Positions 34,170-43,259 of a stretch of DNA of 64,000 nucleotides are shown in pieces (position 1 is the first letter of the stretch; each line of letters starts with the position of its first letter). The position numbers were made by a program, and so were the translations under genes. The notes under the pieces were generated by a model. It did no database searches. It had not been told where the DNA came from and saw only the letters and a list, made by a program, of their open reading frames with translations. The stretch covers positions 1 through 64,000 of the forward strand of contig JAEUWI010000034.1 of NCBI GenBank assembly GCA_016791475.1, in the 5' to 3' direction. The DNA is from Candidatus Hydrogenedentota bacterium (GTDB lineage: Bacteria; Hydrogenedentota; Hydrogenedentia; Hydrogenedentales; JAEUWI01).

Positions 34170-35575
34170 ACTTCAGCCTCCTCGTCAGCGGTCTCAAGCG
34201 CGTCGTCCAGCTCAACGTCGTCCTCGGCGAGTTCCGACGTGACTTCCTCGGGCAACTGCGCCGCCGCCGCACGTACATCGAGCTTGCCGGTCACCACGTC
34301 GGCCACGAGGCGGGTGCGGTACTCGCGGAGGAGTTCGATCTCGCGTTCGAGGCGGGAGATGGCGGCGGATAGGGCCCGAGTCTCGTTCTCAACAACTCTC
34401 AACAACTCCGTCTGTTCAGTCTCGGGAGGAATGGCGAGTTTGAAACGTTTCAAATCTTCGCACGTAATCGCCCCTTTTGTACTGCCGGAGTCTTCACTAA
34501 GAGCACGGAGTTGAAGGTAGGCCGCTCTTAGGCTAAGACATATAAACTCGGGCGATGCGACAGGGATTCGCGGAGCTATGAAAGCGATATGCTGGTTGAT
34601 GGTCGCCTCGATGCGGAGGAGTGCAGACATACCGCGAGTTTTTCCTTGGCCAGTAATCGCCACCAATACACTCCCAGCGGGAACTATGGGCAGATGGCAC
34701 TCTCGAAGTGCGGACTTTGTGACGAATTGATCTGCGCTGTCGATCATGTCGCGGTTAACCTGCGAGCTATTCAGCCACGGATATGTTCCGCCATTCCAAT
34801 AGGCGGGTTTGCCGCGAGACGGAGTTGATCCATTACCGACGCGAGCAAAACGACTTATCCGCCAAAGCTCCCAATGCGCGGGAATATCCCCGAGCCAGGG
34901 GATGCCGGAGGGTTTGAGGGGGACGTTGGGGTCGAGGCCTCGGGTGACGGCGCGATGAATGATGGCCTGCTTCTGCTCGTTCAGCAGCGCGATCACCTTG
35001 CGCTTCGCCCGGATCGTCCGCTCCAGCCGCCCGTTCGCCCAGTCCAGGAAACGCACAATCGCCGCCTGCTCCTCGGGGGGAGGGAGGAGCACTGGAATCT
35101 GTCGCATACCAGGAATGGACAAATCCCATTGACCGACCCGTACGCCATCCGACGCCTGACCGAAATGTGCAACGTAGGGCTTGCTGCGAAGCAGCCTTTG
35201 TCCAAATGCGTGATTGGCTATGCGTAGGTCGAAGACAAAGTAGGCCGGGCTGACGATACCGTCGCATGGAGCGATGCCCATTGAGCCTTGCCAAGCCTTC
35301 ATCTTATTGATCACGAGATTGCCAGCGCGGGCCACCTTGTAGTTGCTCAAATCCTCAGGGATGACATTGTGATTCTCTTTTTCATCGGTCATCGAGCGCA
35401 CGAAGACGCCCTTCTCGCGCGCAACCGACAAAAGGGGCAGGTCTGCTCGATTTCGCTCGGTTCGCTTAGAGATAAGTGTGCGGAGATTCTGCACTTCCCA
35501 GGTTGTCGGGACCGTGCCGAGCCACTCTGAACCCGACTCCTTATACTCCGGGTACGGCTTAAGGTCGGCGATCAT
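34166..35575 (-). CDS. hsdS: Type I restriction-modification specificity subunit
   Basis: The 469-residue protein has two target-recognition domains, the first beginning GSEWLGTVPTTWEVQNLRTL and the second GIPWLGDIPAHWELWRISRF. Each is followed by a conserved helical spacer (PPPEEQAAIVRFLDWANGRL and PPETEQTELLRVVENETRAL). Each domain reads half of a bipartite DNA site. An acidic C-terminal tail (ELAEDDVELDDALETADEEA) is unusual. The ATG at 35575 has GGAGGGGG upstream and overlaps the helicase stop (ATGA). hsdS is separated from hsdM by five other genes, so S-subunit synthesis is coupled to the Hachiman-like genes. Confidence 0.93.
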   Translation of the reverse strand: MIADLKPYPEYKESGSEWLGTVPTTWEVQNLRTLISKRTERNRADLPLLSVAREKGVFVRSMTDEKENHNVIPEDLSNYKVARAGNLVINKMKAWQGSMGIAPCDGIVSPAYFVFDLRIANHAFGQRLLRSKPYVAHFGQASDGVRVGQWDLSIPGMRQIPVLLPPPEEQAAIVRFLDWANGRLERTIRAKRKVIALLNEQKQAIIHRAVTRGLDPNVPLKPSGIPWLGDIPAHWELWRISRFARVGNGSTPSRGKPAYWNGGTYPWLNSSQVNRDMIDSADQFVTKSALRECHLPIVPAGSVLVAITGQGKTRGMSALLRIEATINQHIAFIAPRIPVASPEFICLSLRAAYLQLRALSEDSGSTKGAITCEDLKRFKLAIPPETEQTELLRVVENETRALSAAISRLEREIELLREYRTRLVADVVTGKLDVRAAAAQLPEEVTSELAEDDVELDDALETADEEAEV

Positions 35576-38500
35576 GATTCCCCCTCCATGATCGACCAGA
35601 CTCGATGGTAGCTGGCGCCACGCTCGCCCATCGCTATTGTCCACTCATTGGGGTCGGCAGCCCGCAACCGGAGGCGAATCTGGTGGAGCGGCTCTTCCGT
35701 TGTAACTTCAAGGTGTTTAGCCAGGGCTGGCGCCGCAGTCCTTGGAACCCCGAGAAGTCTCAGGGCCACGGCCTCGTCGGAGTTCACGCCGTAGTAGACG
35801 CGCGCTGGTAGATTCCGCAGGCTGCGCTGCTCGTCGGGGGACAATCGTTCGATCTTGCTTCCGAGCGTAAGCGACTGCAATGCGGAAAGTCCCCAGGACG
35901 CCGTCTGCGTGAGCCGTCCGAATACGTTGCGGCAACACTCGGTCATTGCGGCGACGGGGTCGGTGGTGGTCTCGCCGTCCGCCACTTGCTCGTGATGGCT
36001 GAAGTAGTCTGTCGCCATCTCGGTAAGCGCACGCCCCTGTACCCAGTCACAGATGATTCGGGCGAGTTTGTCTCCATCCGGACTCGTACCTCCCGTTACC
36101 GCTTTCAGGGGGTCGCGAAGCTCCGGCACTTGGAGCAACAGCCCCATCATTCGGCGAAGGTCATCTTTGCGGTCCGCGAACAACTTCGGTGACCAGACAT
36201 CGTCCGGAAGATTCTCCTGACCCAGTCGGGCGAGCGTGTTGCTGACCGACTCCCAGGAGAACCCGGTAGCGTCAACCAGACTCAGTGGTTTTCCCTTGAT
36301 TCGTTCGGCATAGGCGTGAACGCCCTGCACCAACGTATCCGCCCATCCTCGGTGGCTTTTGCGCAGTGATTGGAAGCCGAGGGTACCTCGAAGAACCTGT
36401 TCAACTTGCGCTGCGAACTGCTCGTGGTTCCCGATTTGACGGTATGTATGAGCCAGATACTGAACGAACGCCGACCAACCTGGTTGATGAGAGAGCGATT
36501 CCAAGCGCAGCAGCGAGCCAGCTTCCATCGCGGCCCTCACCATGTCGATGAGCGTCGAATTGAGTTCGCCCACAGCCGTATCGATCAAGTGCTCCAACTC
36601 CCGCTGCCTGGCGTCATCTTTGGCCGCCAGGGCAACCACGCCGAGGTCCCCCTGATCAACGCGACCGGCCCGACCGGCGATGTTCCAGAAGTCCTCGGGA
36701 GGCATATCGGTGCGAAACGGGAAGCTCCTAGAAAGGTACTGTTGGCTGGCAAACACGACACCGGACACGGGAAAGTTCACACCCTGAGCGATGGTGGTGG
36801 TCGCCACGAGAATGCCAAGCCGACCGGTTTCCGTGAGCCATTCCACAAGCGCACGCGTGTCCTCGGACATACCCGCATGATGAACCCCGACGCCGTACTC
36901 GAGTAGACCGGTCAGAGGGAAGTCGTGCCCCATCTCGTCGACGAGAAACTTCCGCACATGGTCGAGATCTTCGTCTACCAGCCTTCGCCTGTTCGCCTCG
37001 ACTTTAAATGTGTCAGCAATGCCCCAGGTCGCCCGTGGAGCGTCGGCGAGCACGATGACTGTGCCGCGTTCCTTCAGAACTTGCGCGGTTACAGCCGCAA
37101 TTTTCCCCGGAGATTTCGCCACCTTGGACCAGGCCAATCCCAGAGGGCGCGGCTGGCCGATAACGATCTGCTCCGGGATATCGAGGGTATTGCGAGTCGT
37201 ATGGCGCGTGCGAAGCGATAGAGTGAATGCGCCCTTGCTATCGCCCTTGTCGACACGGGCAATGGCCACAACTCGGTCGTTCGGAGTCCAGTCAACGCCC
37301 AAGTCGATGTTTTTGTTGCTATCTGGCGACAGCCATCGTGCGATCTCCGCCCCGTTACGGATGAAGGGCGTCAGCAGGAGGAACTGCGCATAGCGGCACT
37401 CCCGGTTAATCGTCGCCATGAGCAGCTCAAGCTTGATTCCTCGGTCCGGGGACGCCAACCCGTGAGCCTCGTCCACGACCACGAGCGTAATGGGTCGGCC
37501 AATCTTGTCTTCCCAACCGCCACGCAACATCAAATCCAGCTTCTCCGGCGTGGTTACGAGAATCCGGAACTGCTGTGCTTTGTCGGACTCTGTCAGCATC
37601 CCGGCTTCGAGGCCATCCACTTCGAGTGCCGGGCTCACTTTCTCCACGACCGTCCCGATTTTCGAGAAGTCCTGACGGAGGCGCGTTGTTAACTGGTTCA
37701 CCAGCGCTCGCGTAGGCGCCAGATACGCTACCCAACCGTTCTCCTGGTCGAACTGGTTCAAGGCCTGAAGAATCCGAAACTGTGCGATGAACGTCTTACC
37801 GCTCGAAGTCGGCAAGCTCACCACAACCGCGCGATGGCCAGAGCCGAGAAGGCCCTCCTCACGGAGGGTCCGCCTCTGGGGAGGCAGCATCTCAAAGATT
37901 GGGCGCGATCGATCTCGAGCAGTCAACGTCTCAACGAATCGCGTCACCCGGCTGTTGACTGCGCGGGTGACCGTCCAGATGCTGCTTTCAACCATCGCGC
38001 GTGCAGTTCGAGCGAGTAGGCGCGACAGGTTTTCCTGGTCGATCAGTTGGCCGCGCGCGGATGCGCCAATTGCCCGGTCGAACTGCGCTTCCAGTTGTTC
38101 TCTGATGTCGAAGTGGCCGTCGATGGAGCCCTGCCCCAGGTAGGTGCCCAGGAGCTCGGCGGCTTTCGCGAGATGGTATAGGGCTATCAATTCTAATGCT
38201 GGCCGGACGTCCTTGCTGGCCTCGGCCTCCTGCAGGAACGTGGGTTCAATGTCACGCTGGGCAATGCGGATAGCGACGATACGTGCTTGAACCGCGTCGA
38301 GGTCCGCCCAACCTTGTTTTCGAAGAAGTCGCAGCCATACCTCCAATACCGACGACCACACTCGGACGCCCCAGTCTGGAGCGTCGAGCGGCAGTACCGG
38401 GAACTCTACCTCCGTCACGATGCGTCGAAAATCCGCAGAGCGATCACCAAGGACGGCAAGGCAACCCAAGCGCACCAGCCAATGAGAAGCCGCGACTGGC

Positions 38501-38763
38501 TCCTCCGGCCATTTCAGAGTTCTGGCAATCTGGAACGCTTCAGCAGCTACAGATCGAAGTTCAATCGCCCGGTGCTCGTCATCGAGGCAATCAAAGACCT
38601 GGAGTTCAAGCGCGTTAGCAATGAACAGGAGTTCACTCTCATCCATATCTGGTGGCGATGTGGACCCCAACGCTTGTGTGAGTCTCCGGCGACTCGCTTC
38701 CGTTGTGGTATCTTGAAGGCGGTCCTCGCCAATAGCTGTCCTAAGCCAAGAGCCTGTTGTCAT
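35572..38763 (-). CDS. hamB: Ski2-like DExH helicase, HamB-like (Hachiman)
   Basis: The 1063-residue protein has an alpha-helical N-terminus of about 280 residues. Superfamily 2 motifs follow: Walker A VSLPTSSGKTFIAQ (about 319), motif Ia YLAPTRALVNQL, DEAH box LVVVDEAHGLAS (about 431), and Ski2-type motifs (VGVHHAGM; LVATTTIAQGVNFP; NIAGRAGRVDQG). The Ski2-type layout next to a small PD-(D/E)xK-like partner gene is that of HamB in Hachiman, where the helicase senses DNA and licenses HamA to degrade it. The ATG at 38763 overlaps the hamA stop (ATGA). Other Ski2-like defence helicases cannot be fully excluded. Confidence 0.8.
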   Translation of the reverse strand: MTTGSWLRTAIGEDRLQDTTTEASRRRLTQALGSTSPPDMDESELLFIANALELQVFDCLDDEHRAIELRSVAAEAFQIARTLKWPEEPVAASHWLVRLGCLAVLGDRSADFRRIVTEVEFPVLPLDAPDWGVRVWSSVLEVWLRLLRKQGWADLDAVQARIVAIRIAQRDIEPTFLQEAEASKDVRPALELIALYHLAKAAELLGTYLGQGSIDGHFDIREQLEAQFDRAIGASARGQLIDQENLSRLLARTARAMVESSIWTVTRAVNSRVTRFVETLTARDRSRPIFEMLPPQRRTLREEGLLGSGHRAVVVSLPTSSGKTFIAQFRILQALNQFDQENGWVAYLAPTRALVNQLTTRLRQDFSKIGTVVEKVSPALEVDGLEAGMLTESDKAQQFRILVTTPEKLDLMLRGGWEDKIGRPITLVVVDEAHGLASPDRGIKLELLMATINRECRYAQFLLLTPFIRNGAEIARWLSPDSNKNIDLGVDWTPNDRVVAIARVDKGDSKGAFTLSLRTRHTTRNTLDIPEQIVIGQPRPLGLAWSKVAKSPGKIAAVTAQVLKERGTVIVLADAPRATWGIADTFKVEANRRRLVDEDLDHVRKFLVDEMGHDFPLTGLLEYGVGVHHAGMSEDTRALVEWLTETGRLGILVATTTIAQGVNFPVSGVVFASQQYLSRSFPFRTDMPPEDFWNIAGRAGRVDQGDLGVVALAAKDDARQRELEHLIDTAVGELNSTLIDMVRAAMEAGSLLRLESLSHQPGWSAFVQYLAHTYRQIGNHEQFAAQVEQVLRGTLGFQSLRKSHRGWADTLVQGVHAYAERIKGKPLSLVDATGFSWESVSNTLARLGQENLPDDVWSPKLFADRKDDLRRMMGLLLQVPELRDPLKAVTGGTSPDGDKLARIICDWVQGRALTEMATDYFSHHEQVADGETTTDPVAAMTECCRNVFGRLTQTASWGLSALQSLTLGSKIERLSPDEQRSLRNLPARVYYGVNSDEAVALRLLGVPRTAAPALAKHLEVTTEEPLHQIRLRLRAADPNEWTIAMGERGASYHRVWSIMEGES

Positions 38764-39548
38764 GGTGTACTCCCATGAAGCAAAGTTGGCCAGTCGGCGA
38801 TCGGGACAGGCAAGTACCAAGCGGTGCATTCAATGCGCGTCGGGGCGGTAATTGTCGCTGCAAGCGTTTTCGCGCGCATGCTAACGTCTCGTTCATCAGG
38901 CTCTGTATCGCGAAGCAGAATCCCGACCAAAAGGAACTCCTTGCCGACAGACTGAACGTAGCGCCGAACCGCGGCCTGATAGAGTTCTTGATGCTTTGGA
39001 GCTTCACACCGGGACCGCAGCCACTTCAGCAGTGCGTGCTGAATATCCAAGCGAGTTGCCTCTTCCTCAAGTTGCCACGCCATTCCGCCACTACCATTCA
39101 TTACATTTGGAGGCGTTCTTGCGTCTGAGGAAGTCTTAACCTCACCGAAAAGTAGCAGCACCGATTCGCCTTCTCTGCAGAAACCGACGAGGTCTGCGCC
39201 GGGCAAACTGGCTCTAGGGGTACGTCGATCTCGGACAAGGTTCCACGGCCAGCAGATCTCGCGACTGTCATCGTCTACGAGAACGCACTCTGCGAGAGCC
39301 TCTCCGATTGCCCACGATTTCTCTTCGGGAACTGCGCGCAGGAGCTTCTCGACGAAACCGGTCTCCATCCCTGTAGAGGCCATTCCGCGCAACTCAGCCT
39401 CAAAGCTGGTATCGGCGTCTTCAACACGATCCTTCACTACACTTCGAAGATAGTTGGTGAACTGCTCGACGTCCGATACCTTACGACCGGACCACAATGA
39501 GCCCAAATGGGTTCCCGCATAGCAGGTGCTTGAAGCAAGTGCATTCAT
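38760..39548 (-). CDS. hamA: HamA-like nuclease (DUF1837-type, Hachiman)
   Basis: The 262-residue protein has a nuclease-like core: GEALAECVLVDD (Glu near 84), LPGADLVGFCREG (Asp near 118) and LLLFGEVKTSSDAR (Glu-x-Lys near 134). This fits the PD-(D/E)xK arrangement of HamA, the effector of Hachiman. The order hamA then hamB, with an ATGA overlap, is that of known systems. The ATG at 39548 overlaps the stop of an 85-residue gene upstream. Assignment rests on motifs, size and the helicase partner; a sequence comparison would settle it. Confidence 0.72.
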   Translation of the reverse strand: MNALASSTCYAGTHLGSLWSGRKVSDVEQFTNYLRSVVKDRVEDADTSFEAELRGMASTGMETGFVEKLLRAVPEEKSWAIGEALAECVLVDDDSREICWPWNLVRDRRTPRASLPGADLVGFCREGESVLLLFGEVKTSSDARTPPNVMNGSGGMAWQLEEEATRLDIQHALLKWLRSRCEAPKHQELYQAAVRRYVQSVGKEFLLVGILLRDTEPDERDVSMRAKTLAATITAPTRIECTAWYLPVPIADWPTLLHGSTP

Positions 39549-39802
39549 GGAGATGCCTCACTCCATCCCTTGCTCTCATTCAGCAGGACCTCTGCTATCC
39601 GCTCGATGGCTAGTATGCCCCTGCGGAGTAAGTCAGGCCTGCGTCGAAAGCTGAATTGGTGAATCAGCGCGGTAGCTCTATCCCCGGCAACAATAAAGGA
39701 AGCACTTCCGTGCAGCGTCATCAAGAGCCCTTGCTTGTACCGTTTGCCTGGCAATCCGACCAGCGATGCACTACAGGTTTCCATGGCGAAGTTAACTGTC
39801 AT
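39545..39802 (-). CDS. Small protein of unknown function in the defence operon (85 aa)
   Basis: I do not recognise the family. The 85-residue protein (MTVNFAMETCSASLVGLPGK... SFRRRPDLLRRGILAIERIA) seems to have an N-terminal beta-rich part and a C-terminal helix with an Arg-rich turn. Both ends overlap neighbours by four bases (ATGA at 39799-39802 and 39545-39548). Such overlaps on both sides are strong evidence that it is a real, co-translated gene. It sits directly before hamA, so it may be an accessory factor or regulator. Confidence 0.6.
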   Translation of the reverse strand: MTVNFAMETCSASLVGLPGKRYKQGLLMTLHGSASFIVAGDRATALIHQFSFRRRPDLLRRGILAIERIAEVLLNESKGWSEASP

Positions 39803-40200
39803 ATCTGCCCCTGGTCTTGAGGTATTCCTGCGTGTTCCTCGTTTATGGCGGAGCGCAGGCGCATCTTCAACGCGCGCGCGGCATCGGAGAGATTCTCGTC
39901 GGCCTCCAGGGCATACTCGGACCACAACACGCCGATTTGTTCGTGCAGCTCTGCCTGCAGATCTTCGCGGGTGGGGGCAATCACGTGAATGTGCAACGCG
40001 TCGTCCTTGAGGATCACGTGTTGCCTGGACGCGGTGAGTTCGGGCGTGAGCTTGAGCGGTTCATGGAATAGGAGGCGCTTCTCGCGCCACGGCACTTCTC
40101 TCACGTCGAAATCCGACATAGCCAGCGGCTCAATGCTTTCGACAGCATCGCAGTTTGCCCCGAGGACCCTTAAGTCCAGCTTTTCCAACTTGTCTGACAT
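39799..40200 (-). CDS. Small protein of unknown function in the defence operon (133 aa)
   Basis: The 133-residue protein is acidic (MSDKLEKLDLRVLGANCDAV; LWSEYALEADENLSDAARAL). It has a central beta segment (REKRLLFHEPLKL, HVILKDDALHIHVIAPT) followed by two helices. I know no family for it. The ATG at 40200 has GGGAAGAG upstream, and its stop overlaps the next gene (ATGA). It is the first gene of the chain of overlapping genes that runs through hamA, hamB and hsdS to darT. Confidence 0.65.
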   Translation of the reverse strand: MSDKLEKLDLRVLGANCDAVESIEPLAMSDFDVREVPWREKRLLFHEPLKLTPELTASRQHVILKDDALHIHVIAPTREDLQAELHEQIGVLWSEYALEADENLSDAARALKMRLRSAINEEHAGIPQDQGQI

Positions 40201-40490
40201 GTCTCTTCCCTGTAGCCGGGTGCGATGACCTGGCACCTTGCACGCTTGTCATGGTACTACAGCGCTATTCGGCAATTCGCCTGAGACGGGCACAGCCTGC
40301 GCGTCGCCTGTCGCACATTCGGTGGGCTCAAAAAGGGCGGTTGCTCCCCCCGATCCAGGGGTCGCTCCCCCCGATCCGAGGGCCGCTCCTCCCGATCCAG
40401 GGGTCGCTCCCCCCGATCCAGGGGTTGCTCCACCCGATCCGAGGGCCGCTCCTCCCGATAATCGTTATGTCGAACTGGGGCCGGATCACC
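40201..40490. other. Gap between hsdM and the hamA-side gene chain
   Basis: About 290 bases that hold the five-copy 21-base tandem repeat (listed separately). The remainder shows no gene. If the chain starting at 40200 has its own minus-strand promoter it must lie between 40201 and 40350, but none is clear. Confidence 0.4.
40352..40456. repeat. Five tandem copies of a 21-base repeat
   Basis: Units start with GATCC at 40352, 40373, 40394, 40415 and 40436, each close to GATCCAGGGGTCGCTCCCCC plus one base. A sixth start is broken at 40457. Two subtypes (CAGGGGTCGC and CGAGGGCCGC) alternate. Each unit can form a small hairpin (GGGG...CCCC). The array lies between hsdM and the next gene and could vary in copy number. 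No coding role is supported. Confidence 0.75.
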
Positions 40491-42791
40491 CTAGCGTACC
40501 CCCTTCAGCAGGCCATCCAGCAGGCCTTCGGCCTCCTTCTCGATGGCGAGGATGTCGGCGCTGATTTCTTCCAGCGTCCGCAGCGGTTGCGGCTTGTAGA
40601 AGTGGCGGGTGAAGCTGATTTCATAGCCGATTTTGGTGGCGCTTTCTTTGATCCAGGCGTCGGGGGTGTAGGGCAGGACCTCGCGGCGGATGAAGGCCTC
40701 GATGCCGCCTTCCTCCAGGAGCGGGACCTGCTCGGTGTCGCGTAGATCGGAATCGGGCTCATACTCTACGATGGCGCTCTTGCCGTCCACGGTGGCTTCG
40801 ACGAGTCCGCGCAAGGGGTCGGCCTTGATTTTGCCCGGCTTATGGACCTTGGCGATGACGGGCGGTGCGGACTCCTCGCGCCAGCTCACGGCCTTGAAGA
40901 TTTGCTTGAGATCCGCAGCGCCGAGCTTTATCCCCCCGTCTTTCAGGGCGGCGTTCACCCGGTCGCGGAAAACATTGTGGTCCTCAAAGGGCTGATCGCC
41001 CAGGGCGGCCCGGAGTTTCGTGGCGGCTTCGACCAGGCGGCCGTCGCGCTCCCAGGTCTTCGGGTCGAGGAGCTTCTTTTTCTTCTTCTCGGGCAGGCCC
41101 TTTTTCGTCGAGCCGCCTTCTTCGTCGTCACCTTCTTCCTCGTCGCTGCCCCAATCGGCCAGTCGGGCCTCGACCTGGGTGGCGACTTTCGGGAAATTCT
41201 CGAACAGAAGGTCACCGAATTCCTCGTTGAGCACGGTGCGGATGTCCTCGTCGCCGGAAGTGAAGCGGAGCGTCTCGATGGCCTTGAGGGAGAACTGGCT
41301 GTGCAGGCGCAAGGGACGCTCGACGGTGACTTTCCAGTAGCCAAAGGCGGCGTTGGGGAATAGCTTCGATTCGGGTGTCTCTTTGAATTCAAGGAAGGTG
41401 CGGTTGATCCGTTCGATATCCTCGGGGGAAAGTTCGCAGTTTTTCTTGCCGAGGTTTTTCCGAAGCGGTTTGAACCATTGGGTGGCATCAATGAGCTGGA
41501 CCTGGCCCTTGCGGTGGGTGGCCTTCCGGTTGGAAAGCACCCAGATGTAGGTGGCGATGCCGGTGTTGTAGAAGAGATTGAGGGGGAGGGCGACAATGGC
41601 TTCGAGCCAGTCGTTTTCGATGATCCACCGGCGAATGTTGCTCTCGCCTTGGCCCGCATCCCCCGTGAAGAGGGAGGAACCGTTGTGTACTTCGGCGATG
41701 CGGCTGCCCAGGGCGGACTTGCCGTTCATCTTCGAGGCCATGTTGGCCAGGAAGAGCATTTGGCCATCGCTGGAGCGGGTGACGAGGGAAAGCTCCTCGC
41801 CGTTGTGCATGACCTTGAAGCGCGGATCGCGCATCCCTTCCTTGCCGCCCATGGCCTCCAGATCTTTCTTCCAGCTCTTGCCGTAGGGCGGATTGGCGAG
41901 CATGAAATCGAACTCTTGCGCGGGGAAGGCATCGTGCGACAGGGTGGACCATTCGGCACCACCGACGATGTGGTCGGCGCTCTCGCCTTCGCCCTTGAGC
42001 AGCATGTCCGCCTTGCAGACGGCGTAGGTCTCGGGGTTGATCTCCTGGCCGTAGGGCAGGCACTTGACCTGTTGACCTCGCTTCGCAGCGATGGCCACGA
42101 GCGTCTCCTCCGCAACCGTGAGCATGCCGCCGGTGCCACAGGCGCAGTCGTAGAGGAGGTAGGTGCCGGACTTGATCTCGTCCTCGATGGGCAAAAAGAT
42201 GAGATTGGCCATGAGGCGTACTGCGTCGCGCGGGGTCCAGTGCTGACCCGCCTCTTCGTTGTTGTCCTCGTTGAACTTTCGAACCAACTCCTCGAAGACG
42301 GTGCCCATGGCGTGGTTGTCGATACCAGCGGGGGAGAGGTCGATGTCGGGATCGAGGAACTTGTTGATCAGCGTGCCGATGGCGTCGGCCCGAGAGAGGG
42401 TCTGGAGCTGGTTGCGGAATTTGAAGTTTTCCAGGATGTCCTGGACGTTCGACGAGAAGCCGTTGAGGTAGTCTTCGAAGTCGGCCAGGAGCTGTTGCTG
42501 GCTGCCCCGCGACTTAAGATCACGCAGGGTGAACTTCGATGTATTGTAGAAGGCCTGGCCGGCAGCATCGCAGAGGGCGGCGCGCTGCTCCGTAATCTGC
42601 GCGTCGTCGAGCATCTTCTTCGTCTCAAGCACCTGCGGCTTGGTCGGTTCGAGCACGGCGTCCATACGTCGGATGACGCACATGGGCAGGATGACATCCG
42701 GATATTTCCCACGCTTGAACAAATCGCGCAGGACATCGTCGGCGATGCCCCAAATGAAGGAGACGATCTTGTTGTGTGTGGCTTGATCCAT
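40491..42791 (-). CDS. hsdM: Type I restriction-modification DNA methyltransferase subunit
   Basis: The 766-residue protein has an N-terminal helical domain (NKIVSFIWGIADDVLRDLFK) and the adenine N6-methyltransferase core: DCACGTGGMLTVAEE (S-adenosylmethionine loop, about 219), GQEINPETYAVCKADM, and the catalytic ANPPYGKSW (about 300). A long C-terminal extension contains a charged Lys/Glu-rich segment (DEEGGSTKKGLPEKKKKK) and a region ending ADILAIEKEAEGLL. At 766 residues it is longer than typical HsdM (about 500). It protects host DNA and forms the restriction complex with HsdS and HsdR. The ATG at 42791 is preceded by GGAG; the start is moderately certain. Confidence 0.94.
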   Translation of the reverse strand: MDQATHNKIVSFIWGIADDVLRDLFKRGKYPDVILPMCVIRRMDAVLEPTKPQVLETKKMLDDAQITEQRAALCDAAGQAFYNTSKFTLRDLKSRGSQQQLLADFEDYLNGFSSNVQDILENFKFRNQLQTLSRADAIGTLINKFLDPDIDLSPAGIDNHAMGTVFEELVRKFNEDNNEEAGQHWTPRDAVRLMANLIFLPIEDEIKSGTYLLYDCACGTGGMLTVAEETLVAIAAKRGQQVKCLPYGQEINPETYAVCKADMLLKGEGESADHIVGGAEWSTLSHDAFPAQEFDFMLANPPYGKSWKKDLEAMGGKEGMRDPRFKVMHNGEELSLVTRSSDGQMLFLANMASKMNGKSALGSRIAEVHNGSSLFTGDAGQGESNIRRWIIENDWLEAIVALPLNLFYNTGIATYIWVLSNRKATHRKGQVQLIDATQWFKPLRKNLGKKNCELSPEDIERINRTFLEFKETPESKLFPNAAFGYWKVTVERPLRLHSQFSLKAIETLRFTSGDEDIRTVLNEEFGDLLFENFPKVATQVEARLADWGSDEEEGDDEEGGSTKKGLPEKKKKKLLDPKTWERDGRLVEAATKLRAALGDQPFEDHNVFRDRVNAALKDGGIKLGAADLKQIFKAVSWREESAPPVIAKVHKPGKIKADPLRGLVEATVDGKSAIVEYEPDSDLRDTEQVPLLEEGGIEAFIRREVLPYTPDAWIKESATKIGYEISFTRHFYKPQPLRTLEEISADILAIEKEAEGLLDGLLKGVR

Positions 42792-43259
42792 GATTATGCG
42801 ACTCCGGCACGACGAGGGATCGCCGCAAAGCACGCGCCCATCGTCTCTTGAGGCTTGGACTGGACGGACGGGCAGGTCCCGACGCCGGAATGGGCGGCAT
42901 CACTCTGGATGTCTTCGAGGTTGAGCATGAATTCTGATTCCCCTGCGCACGGGCCCGCACCGACGTTCGCAGCACGTGGTAAAGGGCCAGTAAGATGCTC
43001 CCGCATAGGCGCTTAGGGCCTTTCCAACTGCCGTGGTGGTTGTCACAGGATAGTACCAGATGGGGAACGGGGTGCTCAATGCGGCTGACAGGTCACGGCC
43101 GGATGAACACGGGTCGATGGATATATTTCATTTCTGGCGGTGAAAATTGCGGGACAGCGTTGAGCGCAGGTGGGTGCCGAGCCGGCGAAGACGTGGGCAG
43201 GGAGGCCCGGTGGTGCAATCGAACCATTTTAAAAAAATCCCTGCCGCATTGAACAACTA
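42792..43259. other. Intergenic region upstream of hsdM
   Basis: About 470 bases separate hsdM from the small plasmid-type gene. It should contain the hsdM promoter on the minus strand. No gene, repeat or strong hairpin was recognised. Confidence 0.4.

Noticed and set aside
40352-40456. Possible CRISPR array
   Set aside because: The 21-base units abut with no spacers, and no cas gene is present.
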